Shown in pieces: positions 27,927 to 37,307 of a stretch of 64,000 nt of DNA. This stretch comes from Methylomonas sp. MK1. Its GTDB lineage: Bacteria; Pseudomonadota; Gammaproteobacteria; Methylococcales; Methylomonadaceae. The stretch is taken from contig NZ_AQOV01000001.1 in NCBI RefSeq assembly GCF_000365425.1, positions 2,852,001 to 2,916,000 on the forward strand, written 5' to 3'. The position numbers and the translations under genes are program-made. The notes beneath the pieces were generated by a model. The model was not told the origin of the DNA. It saw only the letters and a list, made by a program, of their open reading frames with translations, and did not search any database. The stretch's first letter is position 1. The number at the start of each line of letters is the position of its first letter.

Positions 27927-28656
27927 ATTCATCGTTATTTCCGCACTGTTGGTCGGCGGCGGTTGGTGGACGTGGCAGCAATTCGGCGCCAGCGCACTGA
28001 GCAGTAAGCCGATTCGCTACGTCAAGATTGAGGGCGCGTTCCAGTACACCAGCAAGGACCGGCTGAAAGAAGTATTGGCGCCGCAAATGAAACAGGGCTA
28101 TTACCAGGCAGACATGGATGCGATTCATCAAGCGATTAAAGCCCTGCCATTGGTAGATAAGGTCGATGTCAAGCGGGTGTGGCCGGATGCGGTGCATATA
28201 AGAATTACCGAGCAAAAACCGGTAGTGCGTTGGGGGAAATCGGCGCTGCTGAACAAGCAAGGCGATTTGTTGGTGCCGGACAATATCGACGAATTTAAAA
28301 ATTTACCGCTGATTACCGGCCCGGACGGCCAGGAAAAGAAGCTGCTGGAGATCATGAAAGGCGTGTACATCGTCTTGAAGGATAAATCGATGCAGCTCGC
28401 CGAGTTTCACGTCAACGAACGACGAGCCTGGCGGATCAAGTTAGCCAGCGGCATGGAAATGCAGTTGGGCAGAAAGGCGCCGCTGGAAAATATGCAGCGC
28501 TTTCTAAGAACCATGGATTTATTGGGAGAGGAACAGCTGGCCATGATAGCGAGCGTGGATACCCGTTACCCGAACGGCTTTGCGGTGACCTGGAAACCGG
28601 AAGTCACCAACATCGATTGGAAAGCAATCGTGGAAAAAAATAAAAACCTGATTTAA
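27913..28656 (+). CDS. ftsQ: Cell division protein FtsQ
   Basis: Bitopic divisome protein linking early and late division proteins. From GTG 27913 there are 247 residues: a short cytoplasmic tail, one transmembrane helix (about residues 5-22, FIVISALLVGGGWWTW), a POTRA domain beginning IRYVKIEGAF and ending near ITEQKPVVRWG, and a beta domain. I prefer GTG 27913 because a GGCGGG stretch precedes it and the membrane helix then sits near the start; ATG 27868 is an alternative that overlaps ddl by 59 bases. No ATG start is near, which is unusual but common for coupled genes. Confidence 0.9.
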   Translation: MSRFRFIVISALLVGGGWWTWQQFGASALSSKPIRYVKIEGAFQYTSKDRLKEVLAPQMKQGYYQADMDAIHQAIKALPLVDKVDVKRVWPDAVHIRITEQKPVVRWGKSALLNKQGDLLVPDNIDEFKNLPLITGPDGQEKKLLEIMKGVYIVLKDKSMQLAEFHVNERRAWRIKLASGMEMQLGRKAPLENMQRFLRTMDLLGEEQLAMIASVDTRYPNGFAVTWKPEVTNIDWKAIVEKNKNLI

Positions 28657-28676
28657 ACGCTTACCGAGCATAAACA

Positions 28677-29903
28677 ATGGCCAAAAAGACAGATCGAAAT
28701 TTATTAGTGGGGCTTGATATAGGCACGTCGAAAGTCGCGGCTATCGTCGGTGAATACCGGGGTGGCGACGAAATCGAAGTGATCGGTATCGGCACCGCAC
28801 CGTCCAAGGGCCTGAAAAAAGGCATCGTGGTCAATCTGGAATCGACCGTGCATTCCATCCAACGGGCGATTGAGGAAGCCGAATTGATGGCGGGTTGCCA
28901 GATCAAATCGGTGTTTGCCGGTATCGCCGGCAGCCATATCAAAAGCCTGAATTCGCACGGCATAGTGGCGATCAAGGAAAAGGAAGTTACTCAGCACGAT
29001 ATCGACCGAGTGATCGATTCGGCGCGGGCGGTGGCGATTCCGGCCGATCAGAAGATCCTGCACATCCTGCCGCAGGAGTTTGTGATCGACCAACAGGAAG
29101 GTATCAAGGAGCCGATCGGCATGTCAGGCATTCGTTTGGAAGCCAAGGTGCACATGGTCACCAGCAGCGTCAGTGCCGAACAGAACATCGTCAAATGCAT
29201 CCGCAAATGCGGGCTGGATGTGGACGACATCGTGTTGGAACAACTGGCTTCGTGCGCGGCCGTGTTGACCGACGACGAAAAAGACTTGGGGGTGTGTCTG
29301 ATCGACATTGGCGGCGGCACCACCGATATTGCGATTTTCTCGGAAGGTGCGATCAAGCATACAGCGGTGATTCCCATCGCCGGCGATCAAGTCACCAACG
29401 ACATCGCCGTGGCGCTGCGGACGCCGACCAAAAACGCGGAGGAAATCAAACGCCAATACGCTTGCGCGTTGACGCAATTGGCCGATCCGCAACAAACCAT
29501 CGCGGTCCCCAGCATCGGCGACCGTGAGCCGCGCAAGATCTCCGCGCAAAACCTGGCGGAAATTGTCGAGCCGCGTTACGAAGAATTAATGCTGCTGGTA
29601 CAAGCAGAGTTAAGAAGAAGTGGGTATGAAGATTTAATTGCGGCCGGCATGGTAATTACCGGAGGCAGTTCGCAAGTAAGAGGATTGGTCGAATTGGCGG
29701 AGGAAATTTTCCATATGCCGGTTCGCATGGGTGTGCCGCTGCATGTATCCGGATTGACCGATGTGGCGGAAAACCCGATTTATTCGACCGCGGTGGGTTT
29801 GTTGCTTTATGGCAAGGATCATCACGGCCGGGCGTTAGGCATGAACGATGATGGCGCGGATCTGTTGTCAAAAATCAAAAGCTGGTTTCAAGGAAATTTT
29901 TAA
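28677..29903 (+). CDS. ftsA: Cell division protein FtsA
   Basis: Actin-like ATPase that tethers FtsZ to the membrane. The 408 residues open with LLVGLDIGTSKVAAIVGE (phosphate-1 loop) and include GIAGSHIKS in the 1C domain, CLIDIGGGTTDIAIF (phosphate-2), and MVITGGSSQVRG (adenosine). The C-terminus KIKSWFQGNF is an amphipathic membrane-targeting helix. It lies 20 bases after ftsQ and 23 before ftsZ. Confidence 0.98.
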   Translation: MAKKTDRNLLVGLDIGTSKVAAIVGEYRGGDEIEVIGIGTAPSKGLKKGIVVNLESTVHSIQRAIEEAELMAGCQIKSVFAGIAGSHIKSLNSHGIVAIKEKEVTQHDIDRVIDSARAVAIPADQKILHILPQEFVIDQQEGIKEPIGMSGIRLEAKVHMVTSSVSAEQNIVKCIRKCGLDVDDIVLEQLASCAAVLTDDEKDLGVCLIDIGGGTTDIAIFSEGAIKHTAVIPIAGDQVTNDIAVALRTPTKNAEEIKRQYACALTQLADPQQTIAVPSIGDREPRKISAQNLAEIVEPRYEELMLLVQAELRRSGYEDLIAAGMVITGGSSQVRGLVELAEEIFHMPVRMGVPLHVSGLTDVAENPIYSTAVGLLLYGKDHHGRALGMNDDGADLLSKIKSWFQGNF

Positions 29904-29926
29904 TTTTTTGTCTGGAGGGTGTGAAA

Positions 29927-31087
29927 ATGAAATATGAATTATTGGATAGTAGCGGCACCGCGGTTATCAAGGTCATCGGCGTCGGTGGCGGTGGCGGCAA
30001 CGCGGTTAACCATATGGTGGAAGATGGTATCGACGGCGTGCAATTTATCTGCGCCAACACCGATGCCCAAGCCCTGCGGGAAATGAGCGTAGAGTCCATT
30101 GTGCAACTGGGTGTAGAACTAACCAAAGGCCTGGGAGCAGGCACTCGTCCTGAAGTAGGCAGAGCAGCTGCCGAAGAAAATCGCGACCGCATCCGCGAAG
30201 TGATCGCTGGCGCCGACATGGTATTTTTGACTGCCGGCATGGGCGGCGGTACCGGTACCGGTGCTATCGCGGTATTTGCCGAAGTTGCCAAAGAACTGGG
30301 CGTACTGACCGTAGCCGTCGTATCCAAACCTTTCGATTTTGAAGGTTCCAAGAAAAAGGGCGTCGCCGATGCCGGTTTGCGCGAACTGGAAAAACTGGTC
30401 GATTCATTGATCATCATTCCAAACCAAAAATTGCTGCCAACTTTGGGCAACAATAAATCGCTGGTGGAAGCATTCCGCGCGGCTAACGACGTGTTGCGCG
30501 ATGCGGTGCAAGGTATTACCGAGCTAATCACTCACCCTGGTCTGATGAACGTTGACTTTGCCGACGTGAAAACCGTCATGTCCAATATGGGCAGCGCGAT
30601 CATGGGTACTGGCGTCGCCAGCGGCGAAAACCGCGCGCGTTTGGCAGCTGAAAAAGCGATTGCCTGCCCTTTGTTGGATGACAACAATCTGCAAGGTGCT
30701 CGCGGCATTCTGGTGAACGTCACCTCTAACGGCGACCTGGGCTTGAACGAATTCGACGAAATCGGCAGCATCATGCACGCATTTGCTTCCGAAGACGCCG
30801 ACATGAAAATCGGTATGGCGGTCAATCCAGCTATGGGTCAGGAAATTAAAGTCACCGTCGTCGCCACCGGCATGGGCGAAAAAGCCAAGCAAGCCGCTTC
30901 GCCAATCAGCTTGGTGAAAAAAGTCGCGGCCGGCGAGATCAATTACGATCAATTGGACAAACCGACCATCGTGCGTCAGCAAAAACAGGAATCGGCCCGG
31001 GAATCTCGCTTTGGCGCGCAACCTAGAAACGATGTGGACCTGGATTACTTGGACGTACCGGCCTTCTTGAGACGCCAAGCAGACTAA
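29927..31087 (+). CDS. ftsZ: Cell division GTPase FtsZ
   Basis: Tubulin-like GTPase that builds the Z ring. I start at ATG 29927 because GGAGG (29914-29918) is eight bases upstream; the GTG at 29921 is too close to that site. The 386 residues carry GVGGGGGNAVNHM, the tubulin signature GGGTGTGAIAVF, NVDFADVKTVM, and the conserved C-terminal peptide LDVPAFLRRQ that binds FtsA and ZipA-type partners. The linker is unusually short. A hairpin follows at 31124-31176. Confidence 0.98.
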   Translation: MKYELLDSSGTAVIKVIGVGGGGGNAVNHMVEDGIDGVQFICANTDAQALREMSVESIVQLGVELTKGLGAGTRPEVGRAAAEENRDRIREVIAGADMVFLTAGMGGGTGTGAIAVFAEVAKELGVLTVAVVSKPFDFEGSKKKGVADAGLRELEKLVDSLIIIPNQKLLPTLGNNKSLVEAFRAANDVLRDAVQGITELITHPGLMNVDFADVKTVMSNMGSAIMGTGVASGENRARLAAEKAIACPLLDDNNLQGARGILVNVTSNGDLGLNEFDEIGSIMHAFASEDADMKIGMAVNPAMGQEIKVTVVATGMGEKAKQAASPISLVKKVAAGEINYDQLDKPTIVRQQKQESARESRFGAQPRNDVDLDYLDVPAFLRRQAD

Positions 31088-31123
31088 GGGCCGCTTGCGG
31101 CAAGTCTATGAGGCAGCTGAGCC

Positions 31124-31176
31124 AAGTTCGGGGGGAGCTATCGCATAATCTGTGATAGACTCCCCGACTTTGTTTT
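31124..31176 (+). terminator. Terminator-like hairpin between ftsZ and lpxC
   Basis: A long imperfect stem: left arm 31124-31142 (AAGTTCGGGGGGAGCTATC) pairs with right arm 31154-31170 (GATAGACTCCCCGACTT), followed by TTGTTTT. It would end or attenuate dcw transcription 20 bases before lpxC, so lpxC expression must come from read-through or from a promoter within or after the stem. Confidence 0.75.
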
Positions 31177-31195
31177 ACCTATTTGTCGGCATTTC

Positions 31196-32122
31196 ATGAT
31201 TAAACAGCGTACTTTAAAAAACACCATCAGAGCCACCGGCGTCGGTTTGCATACCGGCGATAAGGTCTATCTGACCCTGCACCCCTCAGATCCCGATACC
31301 GGCATCCGTTTTCGCCGCGTGGATTTGGAAACTCCGGTGATGATTGCCGCGCGCCCTGAAAATGTCGGCGAAACCAAGCTATCCACGACTTTGGTTCGTG
31401 ACGGCGTAAAAGTTTCCACGGTCGAACATTTGCTGTCGGCTTTGGCCGGCTTAGGCATAGACAACGCGATTGTCGATGTCAGCGCCGCGGAAGTACCGAT
31501 CATGGACGGCAGCGCCGGACCATTTGTGTTTTTGTTGCAATCGGCTGGCGTGGTCGAGCAGGACGTACCCAAACAATATATCCGTATCAAACGCGCAATC
31601 CGCGTGGAAGACGGCGATAAATGGGCCGCGTTCGAACCGTTCGATGGCTTTAAAGTCACCTTTACCATCGATTTCGAACATCCGGCGTTTTCCGAACATC
31701 TAAAAACCGCTGTGATGGACTTTTCTTCGACTACGTTTGTGAAGGAAGTCAGCCGGGCCCGAACCTTTGGTTTTATGAAGGACATCGAGTTTTTACGCGA
31801 GAACAATCTGGCGCTAGGCGGCAGCCTGGATAACGCCATTGTGGTGGACGACGATAAAGTGTTGAACGAAGACGGTCTGCGCTACGCAGACGAATTTGTG
31901 AAACACAAAATTCTCGACGCCATCGGCGACTTATATTTGCTGGGCTATAGCCTGATTGGCGAATATCAAGGCTTCAAATCCGGCCACGCGTTGAACAACA
32001 AGTTGTTGCTAAGCTTAATGAACGACAAAGACGCCTGGGAAATGGTGACTTTCGAAAATGCCGAAGAAGCCCCTATATCCTTCATGCATTCCGCTCAAAC
32101 TTCGGCTAGAGCTACCGGCTAA
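31196..32122 (+). CDS. lpxC: UDP-3-O-acyl-GlcNAc deacetylase LpxC
   Basis: Zinc deacetylase performing the committed step of lipid A synthesis in the cytoplasm. The 308 residues match the family. Zinc ligands are recognisable in [12 protein letters not shown], and in [14 protein letters not shown] (His and Asp), with the catalytic His in [16 protein letters not shown] and SRARTFGF are further signatures. No clear Shine-Dalgarno precedes the ATG. It is the last conserved gene after ftsZ, but the usual following genes (for example a DciA gene in sense and secA) do not follow; an accessory block does. Confidence 0.97.
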   Translation: MIKQRTLKNTIRATGVGLHTGDKVYLTLHPSDPDTGIRFRRVDLETPVMIAARPENVGETKLSTTLVRDGVKVSTVEHLLSALAGLGIDNAIVDVSAAEVPIMDGSAGPFVFLLQSAGVVEQDVPKQYIRIKRAIRVEDGDKWAAFEPFDGFKVTFTIDFEHPAFSEHLKTAVMDFSSTTFVKEVSRARTFGFMKDIEFLRENNLALGGSLDNAIVVDDDKVLNEDGLRYADEFVKHKILDAIGDLYLLGYSLIGEYQGFKSGHALNNKLLLSLMNDKDAWEMVTFENAEEAPISFMHSAQTSARATG

Positions 32123-32150
32123 GACCAACCCCGCCAGATACCCTGAATAA

Positions 32151-32175
32151 ACGGCGGAGGCCCAAGCCTCCCCGT
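32151..32175 (+). terminator. Terminator-like hairpin after lpxC
   Basis: Stem ACGG-GGAGGC / GCCTCC-CCGT with a CCAA loop and one bulged C. The T-run is weak and starts about ten bases later (TTTTT in 32190s), so it may be a processing or partly efficient terminator. Confidence 0.45.
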
Positions 32176-32550
32176 CCCTTCCAGCCAATTTTTAAAGAAT
32201 TTTCCAGCTAATATTGCCCTAAATGAGCAGCCATGGCCCTTTCAGAAATGGCCGACTCTCTAGGCTGGCTCTAATTCATCTGCTCATCCCCATGGCAAAG
32301 TCTATCCCTGCAAAAAGTAAGGGATATAACTCAAAATACGTGAAATAACTCATCCCCTAGTATTAAAGCCAGCTGGAGTCCCGGAAAACAGCCACGCTTA
32401 TTGCAGCCCCACCATCTCAAAGCAAACCATTTATCCCCTTGTTTTATATATAAATATTCATACAAAAAAGCTGACCACCCACGCTTAGCGTTATTTTGGC
32501 GCATATTTTGCTTAGCTATTAATGCTGCACCCTCTGGGCGCAGCCAACAA

Positions 32551-32616
32551 GTCGCCACACTCGTCGCAAGGCGGGGCCGGAAAGCTGCGGATCTGATTCA
32601 GATAGTCGAGCTACCT
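32551..32616 (+). promoter_or_regulatory. Candidate c-di-GMP-I (GEMM-I-like) riboswitch aptamer
   Basis: The order of elements matches the c-di-GMP-I aptamer: a six-pair stem CTCGTC/GGCGGG closed by a GNRA loop GCAA (32560-32575), then CCGGAAAGCTGCGGATCTGA in place of the consensus CGCAAAGCCxCxGGxCTxA, then GATAGTCGAGCTACC (32601-32615), which resembles the consensus GATAGCCGGGTTACC of the second helix. The 5' strand before the first stem is weaker. It is on the strand of the PEP-CTERM gene but about 450 bases upstream of it. A possible weak promoter (TTGGCG 32496, TATTAA 32517) precedes it. Assigned by eye; a covariance-model search is needed. Confidence 0.45.
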
Positions 32617-32841
32617 CTTTTGAGCAGGCAAGAGAAGGGATTAGCGGGTCGATATGGAAACGACGACAACTATCCCCTAGCAGTCGCTCACTGGTCAGGA
32701 ATAGTTTGTTATATCACCTGATTAGTCTGAACCCATTGTTTAACACACTGTGCAAACTAGCCCGGTATTTCAAACTCTTTGGACTGCTTCCCTCGCAAAC
32801 ATAGCGCGGCATGATCAATCCGGGAATATTGAAATACTTAG

Positions 32842-33024
32842 CGGTTTTAAGACCGTTCAAATTGCGCGGGAAGCCGTTGGTCAAACGGCCAGCCCTAGGC
32901 CCTTACCGTACGAACAGGATCGAACGGTAAGAGCCTGGCATCGCGGCAGCGGGCACATGTGCGTTAGACAACAACTCGTAAAGGGAAATACGAAACCTTG
33001 AATGTCGCCGGTAGAGACTACCGG
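32842..33024 (+). ncRNA. Structured leader with six consecutive hairpins before the first PEP-CTERM gene
   Basis: Six stems lie in a row on the coding strand. They are CGGT/ACCG (32842-32855), GCCGTT/AACGGC (32873-32889), a long 15-pair hairpin with symmetric mismatches (32897-32936, arms AGGC-CTTACCGT-CGA and TCG-ACGGTAAG-GCCT), the palindrome GCACATGTGC (32953-32962), TCGTA/TACGA (32976-32993), and a perfect CCGGTAG/CTACCGG with a three-base loop (33008-33024). The coding gene and its AAGGA site follow 27-40 bases later. I do not recognise the family. An 83-codon frame through it (32750-33001) has no protein-like features. Confidence 0.5.
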
Positions 33025-33063
33025 TAAAAATCTACGTCTTACTCTATTTAAAGGAATTGAATT

Positions 33064-33813
33064 ATGTCTGTTAACACTAGAAATGCCCAAACCTTAAAAA
33101 AGGTGGCTGCAACACTTGCTATTTCACTTTTAGGCCTAAGCAGCGCACAGGCCGAGGTCGTAAACGGAACCATCTATAAGACCGTCGACCCGGTTCACGG
33201 CGCCGGTACCACAATCGATTTCTATTCGTTTTCGTTGTCATCGGCTGCCAATGTTGTCATCGATGTCCTGGCGAATGAAGGCTACGCAGCGGGCTGGGGC
33301 GCACATCCCGGCGCCTATGTCGATATCAACGGCGACGGCGAACTAACCCTGGCGGATAGCCAATTCCGCATTTTTCAGGACACGGTCTCACTCACTACGG
33401 AAATAGTCAGCGGCGACGACAGTCCAGCCTACACCATACCTGGCAATACCGGCGGATGGGCCGACGGCAGCTTGTTGAGCCGAGACTCCTATCTGGCGAC
33501 TGCTTTGGACGTAGGCAATTACATTATTGCTTTTGGAGATTACTCTCTCACCATTGAAGAAGCCGTGCTGGGTTTCAACAAGGGCGACGTTATCACTGGT
33601 GCAACTGGCCTCAACCCCGTAACTGGCGCCACAGGTCAGGATCATTTTGACTATCAAATAACCCTTACTGCTACCGACTACGTCACCGGAGCCAACCTGC
33701 CTTTGACCATAACCGGAGAAGGCGTTAGTGCAGTACCGGTTCCAGGGGCCGTTTGGTTGTTTGGTTCTGCGTTAGCGGGATTAGGCGTATTCGGCAAACG
33801 CCGCACCGCATAA
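33064..33813 (+). CDS. Secreted PEP-CTERM (VPLPA-type) protein
   Basis: A 249-residue exported protein of unknown function. It has a signal peptide (about residues 1-30, ending SSAQA) and a C-terminal sorting tail VPVPGAVWLFGSALAGL followed by GKRR, the exosortase-recognised pattern of motif, hydrophobic helix and basic end. The body has an aspartate-rich segment (DINGDGELTLADS) that could bind calcium, and a beta-rich FYSFSLSSAANVVIDV region. AAGGA lies eight bases before the ATG. No exosortase gene is in the window. The following gene encodes a second protein with the same tail. Confidence 0.85.
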   Translation: MSVNTRNAQTLKKVAATLAISLLGLSSAQAEVVNGTIYKTVDPVHGAGTTIDFYSFSLSSAANVVIDVLANEGYAAGWGAHPGAYVDINGDGELTLADSQFRIFQDTVSLTTEIVSGDDSPAYTIPGNTGGWADGSLLSRDSYLATALDVGNYIIAFGDYSLTIEEAVLGFNKGDVITGATGLNPVTGATGQDHFDYQITLTATDYVTGANLPLTITGEGVSAVPVPGAVWLFGSALAGLGVFGKRRTA

Positions 33814-34008
33814 ACCACAGCGAGTAAGAGCGAGTAGGTAAACCGACATCAGCTATCGACTCACCCCTCGCAATGCATATTAAAACTTTGGAATCGTCCA
33901 CTTTTGGCTGCCAGGCCCGAAACACCTCAGACGAATCCAAATTAAACAGCAACTTAAATCTACCACAATCGTAAACCGCGATGTGGTGGATATTGGAGAC
34001 ACTCAAAA

Positions 34009-34845
34009 ATGAACATCAATTTACAACACATTTTCAAAATCACCCTATCTTCCGCGGCGTTAACCCTTGCCATGGCTCAACCAGCTGCGGCGGCTTGGAC
34101 AGGTGCCGATAACACCCTTGAGTTGGGTACTAGCATCTCAAACCCTAGTTTTAATTCCAGCAATCTGGGCTTCGCGGGCAATCCGGCGCTTTCCAACGAT
34201 GGCTGGGGCATGCAAGGCGCATTTACCAATTTCTATCTAAGCTCATCAGCCCAATCCGTGACAGTAGACGCGCGTTCGTCTGCCGCAAACTTTCCGGCGT
34301 TTTCAATCTTCAGAACCAATGTGGCTTATTCGGGGGAAACAGTCGGCGTCGATACACCGGCAGAGCTAACCGGCCAAATCCATAAATTCAACTCGGTCGG
34401 CCAAGCCGGGGATCCAGGCATCATCTGGGCAACAGGCGCGGACGGTATTGTCGAAACGCTGGGCTACGTCAGTTCCTCCAGCAAAAACTACGTTAACTCG
34501 TTCGGCGGCGTCATCGACTCCGGTGCACACGATGTCAGTATCGACGACCTCTATGAAACCGGCGTATCCGGCTCGACAGGTGTCACCGGTAACCCTGCGT
34601 TTGCCAACACCAAAAGATACGCTACCTTGACGCTGAACGATTTGCAGGCCGGCTGGTATGCAGTGTTCGTCGGCGGCGCGGACGTCCTCGGCTCCAGCGC
34701 CGGTATCTCCTTGAACATTTCCGCGTCGGCGGCCGCCTCTACATACACCCCACCTGCCGCGGTACCCGTGCCTTCGGCTGTTTGGTTGTTCGGTAGCGCG
34801 CTGGCCGGTTTTTTGGGCATAGGCCGGGGCAAACGCAACGCTTAA
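34009..34845 (+). CDS. Second secreted PEP-CTERM (VPLPA-type) protein
   Basis: A 278-residue exported protein of unknown function. The signal peptide ends near AQPAAAA (about residue 29), and the C-terminus has VPVPSAVWLFGSALAGF followed by GRGKR, like the upstream protein. The body is Ser/Gly/Ala rich, low in cysteine and beta-like, with no recognised enzyme motif. It lies 195 bases after the first PEP-CTERM gene with its own GGAGA site, so the two may be separately translated but co-transcribed; the terminator at 34947-34986 ends the unit. The two bodies are not obviously duplicates outside the tail. Confidence 0.84.
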   Translation: MNINLQHIFKITLSSAALTLAMAQPAAAAWTGADNTLELGTSISNPSFNSSNLGFAGNPALSNDGWGMQGAFTNFYLSSSAQSVTVDARSSAANFPAFSIFRTNVAYSGETVGVDTPAELTGQIHKFNSVGQAGDPGIIWATGADGIVETLGYVSSSSKNYVNSFGGVIDSGAHDVSIDDLYETGVSGSTGVTGNPAFANTKRYATLTLNDLQAGWYAVFVGGADVLGSSAGISLNISASAAASTYTPPAAVPVPSAVWLFGSALAGFLGIGRGKRNA

Positions 34846-34946
34846 GCGTTACCAACACACAAGGAAGCGCTTAAACCCAAAAGACTTAAGCCGGTGTTCG
34901 TGTAAATAAGGAATTTGGCGAGAGACTTCGCTAAAGGAATAAGGAT

Positions 34947-34986
34947 GGCCGATAAATTACTCGCTGTGGTTTATCGGCCTTTTTTC
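34947..34986 (+). terminator. Rho-independent terminator after the PEP-CTERM pair
   Basis: Perfect 10-bp stem GGCCGATAAA (34947-34956) and TTTATCGGCC (34970-34979) with a 13-base loop, followed by six T. A textbook intrinsic terminator in the rightward direction. Confidence 0.93.
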
Positions 34987-35060
34987 GTTCACGCCCGCCC
35001 GTTTTAAGCGGTTTGGGCAGTATTTTTTGCCACTTAACCATTTCTCAGTGGAGTTTCACC

Positions 35061-37262
35061 ATGACATTGTTTCGTCATAGCCTATTAGCGATTGTCTTAG
35101 CCGGAACTGCGCTGCTCAGTTTCAATGCAGCCGCGTTCGAATTGGCGCTAGGGCCCATGCCGATAAGCCTGAAGCATTTGCCCGTTCCGTCCGTCCCCGG
35201 ATTACTGGACGGCCCGGACCCTATTGTCGTCAACAAGAATGCCGCGATTGTCTTGGGCAAGGCGCTGTTCTGGGATACTAACGTTGGCAGCGACGCTATG
35301 GCCTGCGCATCTTGCCACTTTCACGCCGGCGCCGACGGCAGGGTAAAAAATCAGCTTGCACCGGGCGGCCAATCCAGCCCTTTAAGCAACCAAGAATTCA
35401 GCAATGCCATGACTGGTGCGTCGTTGGGACCGAATCATACCCTCAGCGCAGGGGACTTTCCGTTACATCAACGAGAAGACCCACTACAGGAACATTCCAC
35501 GATCCTCTACGACACCGACAATGTAGTCGGTTCGTCCGGTACTTTCGGCGGGGATTTCAGAGCAGTAGACCGCTACACCGCCCCTAACGACTCGTGCAGC
35601 CGCAGCGCCGATAGTCTATTTCACGCCGGCGCCGTCGGCACCCGCAAAGTCACGTCGCGCAACGCGCCCAGCGTCATCAATGCGGTGTTTAATCATCGCA
35701 ATTTTTGGGACGGTCGCGCCAACAATGTGTTTAACGGCAGCAGCCCCTGGGGCGACCGCGATCCCAACGCCGGCGTCTGGGTAAAACAGAACGCCACGAC
35801 GCTCAGCAAACAACGCCTGCATTTGCTCAATTCCTCGTTGGCGTCATTAGCGGTCGCTCCACCGCAAAACACCACCGAGATGGCCTGCCGCAACCGGACC
35901 TTGATGGAGCTCGGCAGAAAACTGCTGTTACGCCGCCCTTTGCAAAACCAGAAAGTGCATCCTGAAGATAGTGTATTAGGACCTTACAGCCTGAATACGA
36001 AACCAGGCATGAACACCATGTATAAGCTGCTGATCATGCAGGCATTCAATCCCAAATACTGGTCGTTCAACGGTAGCACGCCAATTCCGGTAGCCAAAGG
36101 GCTAGCGCCTTACAATCAGACCGAAGCCAACTTTGGGATGTTTTTCGGTCTGGCCATCCAACTGTATGAAAGCACATTGATTTCGGATGAATCGCCCTTC
36201 GACAACAGCGCCCGCGACGCCGGCAATCAACCCATAGAGCTAAGCGCTTCGGAATTGAACGGCTTAAAACAATTCAGAAAAAACCAGTGCGCACTCTGCC
36301 ATCTGGGCCCCAACTTCAGCGCCGCATCGATCAACGCCAACGCAGCCATTGCTAAAACCCATCCGGAAGCGTTTGGCGAGCCGGCCTTCTACATCAGCGC
36401 ATCCGCCAATGTGGTGAATCGCATCCCTTTGTTTATCCAAAACGCGCCAGTCACGGCGTTTTTCGATACCGGCTTCTCCTCCACCGGGGTAACCGAGGCA
36501 GCGGCTGACATTGGCGTAGGCGGCGTGGACGACTTCGGCAACCCGCTATCGTTCAGCCGGCAATATTTACAGTATCTGGCAGGGAATAGCGCCGGCGTGT
36601 TGGAAGAGGATGTCAGCAAAGTTCGAGCCTGCGATTTTCAGGAGGCGCTTGCCCTAAATCTGAAGCTGCCTTATTCACTGCCCAGTTTGTTTACGATTAC
36701 CGACGGCATAAGACCCCAGCCGCAAAGTACTGAAAACTGTTTTCTACCGGCCAGCAATGCCTTTTTGCCCACCACAGCTGCCGCTTTAGCGGAGTTGAAC
36801 AAGCCCAACAGCAAGAAAATGGTTGCCGCCGTCGATTCGACATTTAAAATACCGTCGCTACGAAATATCGAGTTAACCGGACCTTACATGCACAACGGCA
36901 GCATGGCCACGCTGGAACAAGCGATAGAGTTTTATTCGCGAGGCGGGAACTTCGCCTACGACAGCAAGCAAGTTACTCGGGTGTTTCCGCAGCCCAATTT
37001 ACAACTGGATGCACAAAACCGAGCCGACTTGATCGCCTTCCTGAAAACCCTGACGGATGACAGAGTCCGGTACGAAAAAGCGCCCTTCGATCATCCCGAA
37101 ATCAAAATACCCCACGGCCATGTTGGTGTAGAACAGTCGGTAAGCGGCGGAAATCCGCTGGCCAGTGTTCTGGCTAAAGATCAATTCCTGACCATTGAAG
37201 CGGTTGGCGCGCAAGGCAACTCATCGCCGATACAGCCTTTCGAAGAATATTTGGCACCATAG
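35061..37262 (+). CDS. Secreted diheme cytochrome c peroxidase/MauG-family protein
   Basis: Periplasmic or exported diheme protein, 733 residues, much longer than ordinary bacterial cytochrome c peroxidases (~330). Signal peptide about residues 1-26 (ending NAAA). Heme-binding motifs are CASCH near residue 80 and CALCH near residue 415, with the CCP-like [18 protein letters not shown] segment carrying a conserved distal-region Met/His and a second-half [13 protein letters not shown]. The peroxidase domain is split by a long insertion between the hemes. The ATG at 35061 has GGAG upstream; the longer frame from 35013 is not a signal peptide. Substrate is unknown. Confidence 0.83.
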   Translation: MTLFRHSLLAIVLAGTALLSFNAAAFELALGPMPISLKHLPVPSVPGLLDGPDPIVVNKNAAIVLGKALFWDTNVGSDAMACASCHFHAGADGRVKNQLAPGGQSSPLSNQEFSNAMTGASLGPNHTLSAGDFPLHQREDPLQEHSTILYDTDNVVGSSGTFGGDFRAVDRYTAPNDSCSRSADSLFHAGAVGTRKVTSRNAPSVINAVFNHRNFWDGRANNVFNGSSPWGDRDPNAGVWVKQNATTLSKQRLHLLNSSLASLAVAPPQNTTEMACRNRTLMELGRKLLLRRPLQNQKVHPEDSVLGPYSLNTKPGMNTMYKLLIMQAFNPKYWSFNGSTPIPVAKGLAPYNQTEANFGMFFGLAIQLYESTLISDESPFDNSARDAGNQPIELSASELNGLKQFRKNQCALCHLGPNFSAASINANAAIAKTHPEAFGEPAFYISASANVVNRIPLFIQNAPVTAFFDTGFSSTGVTEAAADIGVGGVDDFGNPLSFSRQYLQYLAGNSAGVLEEDVSKVRACDFQEALALNLKLPYSLPSLFTITDGIRPQPQSTENCFLPASNAFLPTTAAALAELNKPNSKKMVAAVDSTFKIPSLRNIELTGPYMHNGSMATLEQAIEFYSRGGNFAYDSKQVTRVFPQPNLQLDAQNRADLIAFLKTLTDDRVRYEKAPFDHPEIKIPHGHVGVEQSVSGGNPLASVLAKDQFLTIEAVGAQGNSSPIQPFEEYLAP

Positions 37263-37285
37263 CGAGGCTTAAATTTCAGTCCACA

Positions 37286-37307
37286 GTCACCGGCGTTGGC
37301 CGGTGAC
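37286..37307 (+). terminator. Hairpin after the diheme peroxidase gene
   Basis: Perfect 8-bp stem GTCACCGG/CCGGTGAC with a six-base loop 24 bases after the stop codon. No T-run follows, so it is a transcript-end or mRNA-stabilising hairpin candidate and not a clear intrinsic terminator. The remaining gap to 37510 holds no ORF that I trust. Confidence 0.4.

Noticed and set aside
32842..32964. Cobalamin riboswitch or integron attC for the hairpin run
   Set aside because: Some short matches (GGGAA; GTTAGAC) exist but the B12 box and a paired R'' site are missing.
32750..33001. An 83-codon frame in the leader region
   Set aside because: It spans several perfect hairpins, has no ribosome-binding site and no protein-like composition, so an RNA explanation is better.
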